A stretch of 64,000 nt of DNA from Galbula dea (Eukaryota > Chordata > Aves > Piciformes > Galbulidae), in the NCBI GenBank assembly GCA_013399015.1, contig VWZX01004918.1, positions 434,001 through 498,000 on the forward strand. Direction: 5' to 3'. The position numbers were made by a program, and so were the translations under genes. This document shows positions 1-14,060 of the stretch, piece after piece. The stretch's first letter is position 1. Each line of letters begins with the position of its first letter. Below the pieces are notes generated by a model. It saw only the letters and a list, made by a program, of their open reading frames with translations, was not told the DNA's origin and did no database searches.

Positions 1-3000
1 GTAGCTTACATCAATTCTGTTGCACTAAATCCAGGCCTGCCTAACTGTGGTAGTTAGAACTGTCCCACCTGTCCAACAATGATTGCCAAACTGCACCAGC
101 AAGAGTTACTTCTGCATTGATTTGCAGACCATGCAAGCATCTTGAAGCCAAAATAGCCATTCATCCTTACTACTAACTTGTAGGAGACTCCTGAGAGTTT
201 CTATTTGAAAGGAAAAGTCAACATTCCCCTCTAGAAGATGTTGTTTTTACCAGTAGGTACAAATGGAGCTACCAAACACACTATCATTTCTTGTGTGGTG
301 ACATCAGATGGGGAAAGAAACCTGAGAGAATAACTTGGAAGGATGGAAATTGAGTCCTTTCCTAGAAGAGCTGCAGGATGGCACAGGCAGTCAGAGATGA
401 TGGCATCTGGAGAGGGAAGATAGACTGGATCCCAGCAGGAAGCAGAGTAATATAAGGATGAAAGTTAATAGATTTTTTTTTACCATAATACAAACATACT
501 CATGGAAACAAAATAATAATCTCATTCATTTTTTTTACCCTTCTTCCCCTACCAGCAATATGTCATTAGGTGACAACTGGTCTTTTTCTACTTTTTCTAG
601 GTGTAAGGAATAGCTCATTTTCTTCACAACTTTGGTCAGCCTGCCAAAGCTTCCAATTAATTTCAAATATAACATTCTCTTGTGTAGCATGAAAACTCCT
701 TATGGAGGCTTGAGTACATTAAGTTACTGCACACAAGAGTCCACAGACAGCAATATCTTTCAAATGCAGTCAAGCTGGGTGAGAATTGATTCAACAAACT
801 ACAAACCAGGTGGTCTATATTCTCCTATCTCCAACCCACTGAGCTATCATTGTCTCTACTGTTCCTTGAAGTCAGAATTTTAGTCAAGTTTTGCAGTTGT
901 TGTCTAAAAATGCTACAAAGTATAATGAAGCTAAACACAGCACAGGAAGTGTTGAGTAGGACTCTATAAATACAATACAAGCATACACAACTGAATAGAT
1001 GACATTTGCTGCCTGCTTGTGAAAGATACTCTACAGGGGAAGTCTCTGTTGCATCCATTTGAATACTGGCATAAGATTTCTTCATCCAAGATGAGCCAAA
1101 ACTGCTCATAAACTATTAGGATGAAAAATGAATTCCCTAACCACTATGGGGATAGTCCATCCAGGGAGTTTTGATGGGGAGTACAAGTAATGTATTATCC
1201 TCAAGGCATTCCAAGCCATGTATTTCTTTACAGCATTTAATGAAACTTTCAGCATTTATTGCAGTTTTTTGCAACTATGGCTTTTCTTTCCTTGCTCCTT
1301 CCCCTACAACTCAAATCAGTAAACTGTTGTTTTATCAAACAGATTCTAAAAGTGACAATTTTTCTTTTACTGTCAGATATAGAAAAAAAGACATGCAAAA
1401 GAATGCTTTCCCAATTCACTTGTATTCCTTCTGCTGCATTATCTCCATTCTTCTGCTTTTATGCTTTTTGAAAATTGTAAAAAGAAACAACATATGCTGC
1501 AAGCTTTGCAATGCTAACTTTTTATTGTGCTGTATTGCTTTAGTGAATTTTAGCAGAGAAACATTAAAGTCTTTCTATAAAACAATGATCTTCGTGTTTA
1601 ATTTCAAGTTATAAGGCCAGTAGAGTGGCAGGGGTGTTTTAAAATCTCTCCCTCTAAAACCTAGAGAAGACTAACTCTTCCACAACTAATAGCCCAGCTA
1701 ATATATTATCCAACAATCACATAAAACTCAGAGGATTAATTTACTTCTGGATGTCAGAGGCCCTGAAGGACTCATTTGCTAACTAGCTCATGGAAATAAT
1801 TAATGTTAGAGGTCATGTGATCTTTGCATTAAAATGTCAGGAAAATAATTTTGTGGGAATATCATTAACACAAAACAAACCAGTACACAATAGAACCACC
1901 CACATTTTCCAGCCCAAACTTTCCTTAATTTTGCAATTTTTTTAATTTGAGTTGAATAATACAAGTATATATAAAAAATGTGAATTAATTTTTAATTTTA
2001 CAAAGTACTTTATTATTGTACTTGTAGACTATTTAAATTAGACTATTTAATTGTATACTACTTAGAAACTAGTAGATAATTCAAATGATTGCTAAGCAGC
2101 TAAATCTTGCTGACCCACTCAAAAGATGAGGAAGAAACCATGAGATATTCCCTATTTTAGACAGGAGAAATATGACAATTGATTTCAGCCTCAGAAGCCT
2201 TTTGAAACCAATTGTACAGCTTATGCACTCCTTCTTTAAGGAGAAGCTGTAGGAAAGTGCAACCACGCCAGGCATCCAGCCTGTGAGCACTGTGCACATT
2301 TCTAAATGGACATCTTTACAGTCAAGAACCCCAAATTTCTGACACATCAGAATGAAGTCTGTGGTGCCAGTTTTATCTGAACTTGTTATTTAGGCATGTT
2401 ATCCTATACTCTTTAATTACATGAGCACATGCTGGTTTTCCAGCAGAATGCCTGCCTTAGGGCACAATAAGGATGTGGCTCCCTTACTGAGCAGCTAGTC
2501 AATATTTTGTGTTACCCATGTTGTTTGAAATGCTTTAGTTACTGCATGCTGCTCAAAACTATCTCTAGAAACTGACAACACTTTACACACAGATTTTACT
2601 ATGCTTCTCTTCAGTATAACATTTGATTACTTCCTAAATGTTAATGATATTATTTTCACAATGATTCTGAGAAATGGAGGATAATATTCATAGATCACAT
2701 GCTTGAACTAGGGAGGAACCTTCTAATTCTTAAGTCATGTTGCTGTAGTTCTGGTGATCTGGGGGAGGCAAAGCTTGCAGGAAGAGACACTACAACCCCA
2801 GGACCAGGTGACTGTTTCCCAAACATGTTCATCTCATCATAGCCTGTGGCACTGTTTGGCTATTTCCCATTTCTGCTTGCTCCTCTTCAGTCAGCATTAT
2901 TGTAAATCCTCCTGCCTTGATGTATATCCTCCTGGTTTTTTATCTAGCTATGTCCAATTCCCTTCTGCTGTCTAAATTCTTTTCTTCAGTGCAGCTTTCT

Positions 3001-6000
3001 TTTGGTCCTTGCTCTGGTCTAATCTCATGTCTTTAATTGCTGTTCCTGTCTCTTGCTTTGCTTCATGCCTTGTGAACTCTTGCCCTTGTCCTTTCTTCTG
3101 TTCCTGGCCCGATAACATTCTTCATACCTTTGCTACTTTTAAGTGTCCTTTATATTTAGTTTCTCAACAAATCTTGTTTTGCTGACCATCATGAGTGCAC
3201 TCAGCCTCACCAGCAGCTCCACCTTGGCTGCTACCACTGCTCCTATGAGTGCAGCAGTTAAGAAAATCCCTGATTTTCTCACATACTCAGATGCATCTAG
3301 TGAAATGTACAATCAATGTTAATTGTCAGAAAAAAACTGAGAGCTAGATCCAATGCAGGACTAGGGAAGTCAAGAAGAAACCACCTTAGCAACATCTTGC
3401 CTTCTTTCCAATCTTTCCATGGAGGCAGAAAGTGTCAGAATTTGAGTCTTCTACAGTTCTATTACACTACAGACAGAGTCTCCTGTTTGTGCTGTTTTTT
3501 CGTGGCATAGATTCTCCCACGCTTAGAGCATGGACTAATGACTCAAAACTTGTCTCACTTTTGACATTAGTAGGGCTTCTGATGCTATTTCACATTGTCA
3601 AGAAATAATGAAGGTGCTAGTGCAAATCATATTTCAAAAGTGGTTCATTCAGCAAGGAAATACTTGTTATTCTGAGTTATTATGCTTGTTTTACGTGGTG
3701 TAACTCAATAATGAATCACTACAGAATCCTGATCACATCTATTTACCATAATCACACACAATCATCAAATTATATTTCAATTTGATCTAATCAAAATGCT
3801 TCACATTATTATGCTTTTTTAAAAGAAAAGGTCTCAAGATGAAAGCTACCAATTGGCAATGTCAAATCTAGTCCCACGACCACAGTGCTATTTCCAGTTT
3901 CTGAACTGTTTTCTGTGGAGCTCTAGCAACTTTTTTTTTCTTTTCACTTTGGTGCTCACAAAAAATAATAATTTCAAACTCAAATGGGAAACTCACTATA
4001 CTAACATTGTAAGGGTGTAATCCCCATCAGCCTTCAGAGCAGAGCCAGTTATGATAGAAGCATTAAATATTAAATAAGTGCTAGTTTCATAAAAGGAATT
4101 GTACACACAGGGAAAACCACAGTACCAGGTAATATCAAGAATTAAGGTAAGAAGATGGCAAGCTGCTGAATGAAAATAATGCCTTGCCAACTTTTGAAAT
4201 AGCTTGAGATGTAGAAATTTCTTGAGAATACACTATGAAAGCAAATCAGAACTTAAATCTCTGTGTGTTTCTCACCCACAACTTCAGGCATTCCATGGAG
4301 TCAGAACAAAACCACATTCTTGATATGGAAAATACTGGTTTTGCACCCAGTCTTCATCAAGTTTATGTGCAGTCTAATAGGCTGAGGAAGAGTTAAAGGA
4401 AAAGACTATGGCATTATCTTCCTATGAGACCAAAATGGGCTAGTGAATTAGTCTAAGGTGTTACATTTGTAAAACTCACTATATAAGTGGTGATGTTAAA
4501 AAAAAACACAACCCTCCTGTACCCTGAAGAAAAGGTCAGAATGATCAGTGGTGAGAACTAAACCAAGGAGATTCATAGTAAGGGAAACAGTTAAAATACC
4601 CTGGGAAGAGCAGCAGCTGGAAAATTCATTGTCAAAGCAGCGAAGTGAATCAAGTTTGTTAGTCTACATCTTATAGAAAGAGGACTAGGTATGTATTTGA
4701 AAGCCACACAAAAACTAAATAAGAAATGTAGTGTATTTTTTCATGTTGGGAATAAATGGAATAGTTTCTACAATAAGGTAGTATTCATTCCACTTCACAG
4801 TGTCTTTAATTTAAAAAACAGAAGTCTGTAAACAAGAGCTATTGCTTAAAGAGCTGTTGTGAGGTGAAAAAGGGATTTGACAGTTACCCACTGAGTTTCT
4901 TACTAAGGAACAGGACAAGGTGAATGGCCATGATAGCTCTTACCACCCTTTAAAAAAGTGTGACTTAGCTGTGGAAACATCTGAAAAAACCTTCACTGGG
5001 GGCTTGTTCTCGTTGCTGCCAGTCTTAAGAAGTAACAGTGACAGAAAGTTGACAGTAATACTTAACTCCTGAATGTGATCTTGCAGCTTGAGAAGTAGAA
5101 AGTGATATACAGAAACACTAGCAAGAAGAGGGAATTTTATTTTCTAGCCATTGTCACTGAAACAAAGATACTCCTGCTTGCAGAGCTTGAGTCAGCCTTG
5201 TCCTTCTACTAGAAGTAGGCTGCAAGGTGGTATTAACAATATGCACAATCCCCTCTAAGAAGGAAGAGCTGTTCCCTTTGAAATGAGTCCATTTCATAAC
5301 GTGCAGCTTTTGAAGTGTAAGAGAAACTGATAAAGTTGGACAGCAGTGTTGGGTATTCCAGATTGCACTCTGCCACCATCGCCTTTCTGCCTGTCTGTCC
5401 CCAAAGAAAGTGCGGACGCAGCCACCACATGTTACATGGCTCTCCTAAAGGCTCTCAGAGTGAAATGAGCTTAATCAAGAGAAGTGTGAAATCACAGCAA
5501 AGCCAGGGCTTCCTGTTTTGCAGATGGTGAGCTGCCAGAAAGGATCAGCCCAGACTTTAATTGCAAGGCTGATGAGAAAGGCAGGCAAGATGGGAAGGTA
5601 CGTGTGATGGTGTGGGCAGACCGTTACATAAGAGAGGCTGTTGCACGTGTGGTCTGGATGAATCAACACATGTTAAAAGAATGGCACCACCCATGTTTCT
5701 CCACACTCCAGAAAAGGAGAGATCAAGTACTCCAATTGTTTGCTTTCTGTACTTGAGGCTGATATCACACAGAGATAATCACTTGCCAGTGGTAGGGTCA
5801 CTTGGCTGAAGTAACAGCAGGTTTGTTTCCTTCAGGATGGGCTGATCAGCCATAAATGCAGGAAACCATCCCAACAACAATGGAGAGCAACTGCAGCGCA
5901 GACAAAAGGTGATGGTTGTCTCACCTAGGCTTTATGTTCACAGGGTCAAACTGCTTTACTGCAGTAGTCCTACCCTCAATGATATAAGGCAAACTTCTTT

Positions 6001-6130
6001 GAGTCTGATCCAGAATCTGATAAGATTGTTATGTAAAACTTAAAAGCAACCTCCTTTTTTAACTTGTCCCAGGAAGATATGAAGTTAGGTGCACATACAC
6101 ATACACACTCGTCTAGATCGCATATGTTCA
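1..6130. other. Intergenic DNA, no gene recognised
   Basis: AT-rich single-copy-looking DNA. All open frames are short and without family resemblance. Notable local texture: a very AT-rich segment at about 1920-2060 and a pyrimidine-biased stretch at about 2980-3170. I found no interspersed repeat here. Confidence 0.6.
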
Positions 6131-6702
6131 TAGACTGAGGGAAGTGATCTGCCTCTACTCTGCTCTGGTGAGATCTCACCTGGAGTACTGCATCCAGCTC
6201 TGGAATCCTCAGCATAAGAAGGACATGAACCTGTTGGAGTGGGTCCAGAGAAGGCCGTAAACATGGTCAGAGGTTTTTAACACCTCTCCCATGAGGGAAG
6301 GCTGAGAAAGTTGGGGTTATTCAGGTTGGAGGAGAGAAGGCTCTAGGGAGACCTTATTGCAGCCTTTCAGAACTTAAAGGGAGGCTGTGGGAAAGATGGA
6401 CACAGACTTTTTAGCAAGGCCTGTTGTGGCAGGACAAAGGGTAAAGGCTATAAACTAAAGAAGGGAGATTTAAACTGGATATAAGGAGGAAATTTTTCAC
6501 ACTGAGGGTGGTGAGGCACTGTCCCAGGTTGCCCAGAGAGGTGGTGGATGCCCCATCCCTGGAACCATTCCAGGTCAGGTTATTTGGGGCTCTAAGCAAC
6601 CTGATCTAGTAAGAGGTGTCCCTGCTGGCAGCAGGGGAGTTGGACTAATGACCTCTAAAAGTCCATTCCAACTCTAACCTTTCAACGACCCTGTGATTCT
6701 AT
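6131..6702 (+). mobile_element. CR1 LINE, 5'-truncated, 3' end intact
   Basis: Recognisable CR1 3' region: the segment around CTGGAGTACTGCATCCAGCT, then GAGGTGGTGGATGCCCCATC and a tail with CTGTGATTCTAT. About 570 bases of the end of ORF2 and the 3' untranslated region. The reading frame is broken by indels and stops, so this is a dead copy. Confidence 0.93.
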
Positions 6703-9700
6703 CATATACACATGCTTATGCATATTTAACACCCATGAGCTAGACATGCATGTGCATATCTTTATAAAGGAACACAGATTAATTTGTTTCTCCTTTAGAA
6801 ATAGATTTTGTCCTAGGGCAAGGAAACAATATGTGGTACTCTAAAAAATTTTCAAAGGAGCAATCATGACTTGTACTTGCTATGTACTTCTAATCATTGA
6901 CTTACTTTTCTATATGAGCCAGTAGTGACAAAGTTGTGCTTACACATCTACCTCCCTGGAGCAAGGAAATATCCCTGAGTGTCTATGTTTCTTTAATGAT
7001 GAAAGAATTAGAGAAATACACCAACTGCCTGTCATTGAAGCAGGCAGAAAAAGAAGTCAATAATCACCAAATAGTTGAGCAAAGTACAAAATCCATATTT
7101 GACTGAAGAAATGTCCAAAAATGCCTGAAGTATTGTGACCTTGATGTTTGTATTGTAAAAATCAGCTCCACAGCCTAAGTGCTAGGAAATCAAAGTTTTC
7201 ATTGTCTAATGAAAAGATGCCAATGTGTGAAACAAAGCACTTGTGGAAGTGGCTGCAGGCAGTAGACATATACCTGTTTCTATGGGATTTCTCTATGAGT
7301 TTATATTGCTATATGGATTCTATTACATGGGGGGTTTTATTTCTATAATGCAGAAGGAAGGATGTCATACACAGCTATTTATAAATGTCACTAATTTAAG
7401 TAGAGTTTTTTATATATCCTAGCTTCAGAAAGAAATACAAAGAAAAAATCCACTAAAAAATGTTACCTAGACTATGTACTTAGTAGACTAGACAATACTT
7501 GTAATTCTGTGGGGGAAAAATAAGGAGTTTCATGGTGTAGCTGGAAGCTAGAATCTGTTTGGACTGTTCATTTGCAAGCTTCGACCACAGTTCTGTCTCA
7601 GAAGAAATGTAAAGCTTAGAAAAGAACTATTCACATATTTCCAGTTGTGTGCATTCCCAAACTTAATTTTATTTTTTCTCCTGGAAAGCACAATGGATTA
7701 ATGGGTAATTAGCTACCCAGACTTCATTATGAAACAGTATATAATTTATTTTTTAAAAATGTCATACTTTAGCTCCTTTTCATGCTTGTCAAAGAGAAAA
7801 GTTTGTTCTGCACTAGTATTTATGTCTCTAATATGTATTTTAAGAGTTTCTATTTGAGTTAATTCTTCTTTGACTGCCAGCTAGCATGGATTTTTCACAA
7901 GGGTTACAAACAATTTTGAAAGCAAACTCTGGGAATTTGGTAATTGAAAAACTAGGAAAAAAATATCCGTCAGCTCTTTCTAAACCAGGTGAAAGTATAG
8001 AGGCTTCATCTAAAAAAATTAACTGTATGCAGACATATTTATAATGGGCAGCTGCTTTTCTTTTTGCAACAAATGCAAACAAAAAATTCACAAAGACAGT
8101 AAGCCTCACTGTGATGATTTTACACTTTATACACTGCATGTTGAATCTTGAACAGAACTTGCTTCCCAACAGGATTGCAAACACCAATCATCAAAACACA
8201 TACATTTGTACAGGCTTGTAAACTTAACACACTAAGCTGGGTGGCTGCTGGCTAAAGCTCTCAGCAAGTAGGCAGGGTCTGCAGAGAAGAGGTCATGAAA
8301 TACAGAATGAAGATTCTCCTGCTACATTGCCGTTAATTCATAGGGAAAAGAAGCTGAAGCTCTACAAAGAACAAATAGGAACTGGGATGTGTTTGTGACT
8401 ACAGTTGAAGTGCAGGCTGTTAAAGCATCCATTCAAAGTGATTTAGTCCAAATTTGTCCATACTTTCCCCTAAATTTAGGAATAACTCATTATTAGATGA
8501 AGTAGAAAAGGAATGATAGAATGCAAATGACAGGGCTGAAATGAAAACCTGTCAGTCAGTAGTCTACATTGATCAAAAGGACAGCTCAATCAGAGATTTA
8601 GCAGATTGAGACTATGATTTTTTTGTCCTCATTTTTCCCCCTCAATTCTTTTCCATAGCATATCATTGCAAATAGCTATGTTTCATGATTAGCTTTTGAT
8701 TGCATTATGAGAAAGAATAATTAAAATATTGGGATGCATCTCTCTATGAAGAGATTTTCAAATCATGCTGTGACATTCTCTAGCTATCCAGAATTTTTAT
8801 TTTGGTTCTTCAGTGTCAGTCAATATATAGATACAGCTATGTCTGCCTATCTATAGCTATCTATATATCATAATCTTGATATGATAGATTAGAGATAGAG
8901 ATCATCTAGATATCTATAGATTAGATATATAGATATAGATGATTGGGTATAGATAGATATAGATAGGTAGATATATATATCTCTTGCCTTACTCATACAT
9001 CTATGATTTGATTAGAGGTCTTTTCAGTCTAATTCAGTGCAGTCATTCAGCTTAATTTGCTCTTTGTATATCACTAACATGCACAAATACAAGTATCTAG
9101 CCTATAGATGAACTTTAAATTGAATAAATAACATGGGTTATACATGCTACTTAGCCCTCTCCATCAGACCACTTACATCACTGTAAGCCCACTGATATCA
9201 GTAGACCTATATTTGAAAGGAACTGGGAAGAGAATGAGAGACCAAAAGGATACTATCAGGAGAACATATATATTTTTTTATCATAGTATGTCTCTCTCCT
9301 CTTATGATTGTTTCACTTCCCTCCACACACTTAGTAATAAATAGCTCACAGTATCATAGGGATGTGCTGGGTAAATGCTGTAAGTTATGAGGCAAATTTA
9401 CTGCCTCATAAACTCACAGCCAAGCAAAGCTGTTATTTGCAAGAACAATTAAATCATCATCCTGTTCCATGGAGGGGATAGGGTATTCCTGAAACCTGTA
9501 AACTCACAGAAAAGGGAAGCTGGTCACATGTTCAGGTTGAATATTAACATTTTATTAATACTCAATTAACTTGCAAGCTTCAAGCCTGAACAGATTTTCT
9601 TTGTTTCCTAGCATTTACAATCTAACCACTGCTCCTTACCATGTATACTGCTAAAAGGCAGAGGGAATACAAGAGTACCCTGTGATATTTTTGTTGTTGT

Positions 9701-10517
9701 TGTCTAGGCCTAATGTATACTCTTGAAGTATACTACTAGGATGTTGCTAAGAGAGAAAGAAAGGATCAAAGGATAAGACTCATCTCCCAGCCATGTAAAA
9801 ATCTGACATCTGGGGCTACTATAAAAATTGCTAGTGTGGCCTGAAGATAGTCCAGATGGAGAGAGGATGATATTATAAAATGTTCCTTCTGTGTAACATG
9901 GTTTTGCTACTCACTCATATAAACCCAGAATAGGATCTTTAATCTACAGGGAGCCACAAGACAAAACTTCCCAGGCCTGCTTCATGAAACACTATAATTC
10001 ACTGATGTTTCTGAATACTCTGGGTGCATACTGCAGGTATGGAAGTGTTACCCTTGATTATGTAGTGCCCAAGGAATGAAATATCTGTGAACAGTATGTG
10101 TATGCTGCATCACAGCAACACAAGTTATCATTTCCCTGAGAACTGGAGTCCTACATGACCTTCACATTGGACCTTCTGCACACAGAACTATAGGCACAAG
10201 AATTGCAGCTATCTTGCTGTATGTGAGGTGAAAGAAACACATTTGGGAAAGATTAAAGAGTGAGGCTGAATTGTGCCATTGAAGAGGAAAAAGCCTAGCT
10301 GGCAATTTAAACAATGCTGCTTCTGTCATTTTAACTTGGAAAACAATGCAAGCCTAAACTCCCTCATTGTCCTCACTGTCACAAAACTGACCTACATTTC
10401 CTCTTTAATTACAAGTGAGCTAACTGGACTTCCAGGTAAAGGAAATTCAGACTAAAGGTGGAGATGGCTCATATCTGAGTACCCTGGTTTTAAACAACAG
10501 CTTTTTTTTTTGAGATA
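6703..10517. other. Intergenic DNA, no gene recognised
   Basis: AT-rich DNA with short anonymous frames only. The one clear structure is the degenerate GATA/TATC repeat listed separately. Confidence 0.6.
8823..8985. repeat. Degenerate GATA/TATC repeat
   Basis: About 160 bases built of TATC-type units on the left and GATA/TAGA-type units on the right, with ATATAT at the end. Because both orientations occur on one strand, the two halves are partly complementary and could pair. Confidence 0.85.
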
Positions 10518-10626
10518 CTTAGACATGGTGTTTCAGGAGGTGTTTTAGTGACATGGTGCTGATAGGTTAACAGTTGGACTTAATGATCTTAGAGGTCTCT
10601 TCCAACCTTAATGATTTTATGAACTT
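10518..10626 (+). mobile_element. CR1 LINE, 3' end fragment
   Basis: About 110 bases matching the CR1 3' end: GTGACATGGTGCTGATAGG, then GATCTTAGAGGTCTCTTCCA and AATGATTTTATGAA in place of the octamer tail. Heavily 5'-truncated. Confidence 0.9.
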
Positions 10627-11597
10627 CAATGCAAACTCAAGAAGAGCTCCTAAGAGCAGGGTGATTCCCTTTAATCCTACTGCAGAGATGCACTAGGGTG
10701 TGTGAAGTTACATGATGTCTGCAGTCTACACTATCCAGATCCTGGCTAGTGCTGTCACCTCCTGCTAGTCTTGGGAACTGAACTAGAAGTAGCAATGTGG
10801 AAAAAATCAGAGATAAAAAGCTGGTGTAGCTAAGCCTCCCGAGACCAGAGCTTCTGCCTGGGGAAAAGTGTTATAAAACCCAAAACACATATAGCACAGA
10901 TGCAAAACTAATGTGGAGAATTCCTCTATAAAATCCTATAGAAAGCAAAACAAGATCCATATTATGAACAAGATACCAGAATACACAGAATGTTTTAAAA
11001 TCTCATTACTGTCAAGGGAGCCATATAAATGTACTAAAAGCCAGAATAGGCTCCTTTAAATTATTAATTGTAGTTGCCTAATACTAACATGGTGAATAAG
11101 AAGAAAAATGGTAAAAATGGACTATTAAAAACATATTAAAACAATAAAACATGTCAAGGGCACTCCACCAAGCACTTCTCTATGTGATTTATATTTTCAA
11201 ACAAGCATCTTTAAGTAAAATTATACATTTTTTTCCCTATTTAGTATTTATGATATTAATTTCCAGAATTTTTTTTTTTTGCTACATGTTCCTCTCTGAG
11301 CACCACATGGAATATCACAATAGAAGTAAAGAGGTCCCAGATGTTAGCTGTGCCCATTGTTGACACTTCTGAATTTTGAGAGCAAAAAGCTACTAGGTCT
11401 GAATTTAACTGAATTAACTGAAATTAATTCAGTTCTAGATGAACTGAATCGCTGGAAACTCTTGTGACACGTGGGACAAACTGTGAGAGCAAGGGGATGC
11501 TGCAGCTTTTTTAATCCCAGTGGACACTGAATGTACAAAGCATGTCAGTTTTTGGGCTGACTGTTGTGTAGAAGGTTGTATGCAACTGTGCAGTATA
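10627..11597. other. Intergenic DNA, no gene recognised
   Basis: AT-rich DNA without recognisable genes or repeats. Frames at the right end run into the adjacent CR1. Confidence 0.55.
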
Positions 11598-11763
11598 CAT
11601 TTTTTGAACATCTCCAGGGCTGGTGACTCCAGCACTGCTCTGGGCAGCCTGGGCCAACGCCTAACAACTCTTTCTGGGAAGAAATTGTTCCTCATCTCCA
11701 ATCTGAACCTCCCCTGGTGCAACATGAGGCCCTTTCCTCTTGTCCTCTCACTGGTAATTAATA
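11598..11763 (-). mobile_element. CR1 LINE fragment, reverse orientation
   Basis: Contains the CR1 complement words TTTTTTGAACATCTCCAGGG, CTCCAGCACTGCTCTGGGCA and TTTCCTCTTGTCCTCTCACT. Both ends are missing: neither the octamer tail nor the more 5' sequence is present. The minus-strand frame through it at 11435-12085 is chance plus CR1 sequence, not a gene. Confidence 0.92.
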
Positions 11764-12245
11764 CAGCTTCTAGAAATGTTACAACAAACAAGATCATAAA
11801 CCCATCACAACACAAAGTGACAAGAGAATATAGGAAGCATCTCTTGACTGTGCTTTGTGCATCTGGAAGGTAAGGAGCTGGCTCTTTCAAAGACAGAGTA
11901 TTAAGATCCCTGCAATTTTGCTCCCTAGCCACCTTTCCCATATTGCTCTTCTTTTTAGCATTGAGGCCAGATAGTTGATGGATTAAACTGAAAAATACAC
12001 TATTCCCTGACCCCAGGGTTAGACCTATCATAAGCACTGCCTGGAAATGGCTGCAGATAGTACTTGTTGTGCCCTCACTTTCCATTGGAAATCGAGTAAT
12101 GACACAGGCAGCAAGTGGAGGCCTTGCAAAGGTTATGGATTTACACTGCCTGAATCAATTTCTTACAGCAGCTTTGCAGAAATATGGAGGAGGATTTCCC
12201 TAAGACTCTAGTGGGTTTAACATATTTTGTACATGTTGTGTCCTC

Positions 12246-12267
12246 TTTTTTTTTTTAAAAAAAAAAA
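12246..12267. repeat. T-run followed by A-run
   Basis: About 12 T followed directly by about 11 A, a self-complementary homopolymer pair that could form a small cruciform or reflect slippage. Confidence 0.85.
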
Positions 12268-12819
12268 GTGAGAAAAAATAAAATAAATCCAAACCAATGA
12301 TGTGCCATTGGAAAATCATAAATACAAGGTCCCTTGTTGGAGCTTCCACTACCCAATCTATAAAATCCAATGTCAGCTCAAACCCTCAAGCAGAAGTAAC
12401 TGCTTTAGTCCTAAGAGGACAGAGACTGAGCTCACAGTTAGAACAAAAGACTGTAATTTCTAAGGGAAATAATGACTACTAAGCAAGTAAATATCCTCAC
12501 TTAGCACTGGAAGCCTATTAATTTGTGTTCAGGCCACCACAACCTTTCTAGACATGCAAATGGGTATCCCCTTCAGCTGGGGGGATGGCTTTGGTCTGTT
12601 TGCAAACATCAACATATGCCACCAAACTATGCAGGAGAGCCAAGAGCTTGATTCATGTAGGTTCCAGTTAGCTTTAATCTGCCTCTGGCTTGTACTACTC
12701 AAATATTTGGATGAATATAATTCATTACTTGAATCCACTATCAAATTAAAATGTAGATACAGGAAAGTAAGAGAGAAACACAGGATAACAGTAAGTATAT
12801 TTAAACAATAAGAGTATTA

Positions 12820-12838
12820 CTATATATATATATATATT
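12820..12838. repeat. (TA)n microsatellite
   Basis: About nine TA units in AT-rich intergenic DNA. Confidence 0.9.
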
Positions 12839-14038
12839 ACCACCATGACAAAGCCAAATAATATACTTGTTAGAGTTAACAGATACTATGTTTCTCTCAG
12901 AAATTCAGCCTTTCTAGGTATACTAGTGGTAAGAGTTTGAACCAAACATTGCCTTTTTTAGGCTATCAGGATGAAATGATTGCTGGCAAAATAATCAAGG
13001 TAAAGTTAAAAGTGCCATAAATTAAAAACAAAAATTGCAGTCATTTTAAAAGACATGACCTATGCCAACAGTGGGTTTTTTTGAAAACTCATTGAAAGCA
13101 AGTCTTGTTAGAATTTTAAATGCAGATTACAATGAGTAATTGAAAATCATTCCATGAAAAAGACCAGTGGCTTTTCAAAGGTTTTTTAGGTGTTTTGTTT
13201 ATTTGGTTTTTTGAGGGGGGAAGTAAGGGGATGTGGCTCTTTTTCCCCTCTCTCTCCTCTTGTCCACAGTTCTTCTCCAACTGAAAGCCTCCACAGAAAG
13301 GACCTTTCCTATTAAGGATTGCACTTAAGAACACATTTAACTTTTACTGACGTTAATGGGATATAAACACATGTTAAAGTGTTTTTCTGAACTACAGCCA
13401 AGATGTGAAAGCAAAGCTGTGAAGTTCCTGTTTTTCAGTAATTGCATGTGCTGAGGCCTCAATTTCACAGTCATGTTATCATGACCTCCCCAGGAAAGTG
13501 GAATTTTACTATTCCTCTAGTGACTGAGTACCTGGATAGGCAGAATTTCTGAGTAGGTTTTTAAAGATATTTAGGAACTTCAGAACACAAACCAGCAGGC
13601 AGCAATGTTTCTACTGGCTGTGAAATAAGAACTGAGGTACATACCTGCATCTTTAAGTGTCCAAATAATTTTGTCAATCTACCTAGGGACACTAGTGGGG
13701 CCTGAAAGCAATAGCTTATTTGTAAAGAGATGTAAAGATTTGTAAAGGTATTTGTAAAATACTGTAATGACTAATTATGAAGTCTAAAAGTAGCTATGAG
13801 AAATGAAAAGAGATTAGCAGCCTTGAACTCTGGTGGATTTTTTGATGTTTGTTTTCTATATACTAAAAGGGGTATAGTTTTAATTCACTGTCAAATTTTA
13901 TTTGTACTATAAAAGGAATGAGTCACAGATCTGTTCCACTGAGGCAAATTCTCTATTAACAGAGACACCCTATCTGAAATCACTTAATATCTACCATGCC
14001 TTATTTGATCATAATAGATACAGGAACATAGAACACAA

Positions 14039-14060
14039 TATTATTATTATTATTATTATC
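14039..14060. repeat. (TAT)n microsatellite
   Basis: About seven ATT/TAT units in AT-rich intergenic DNA. Confidence 0.9.

Noticed and set aside
11435..12085. 216-codon minus-strand frame
   Set aside because: It runs through a CR1 fragment and flanking DNA with no domain; chance opening.
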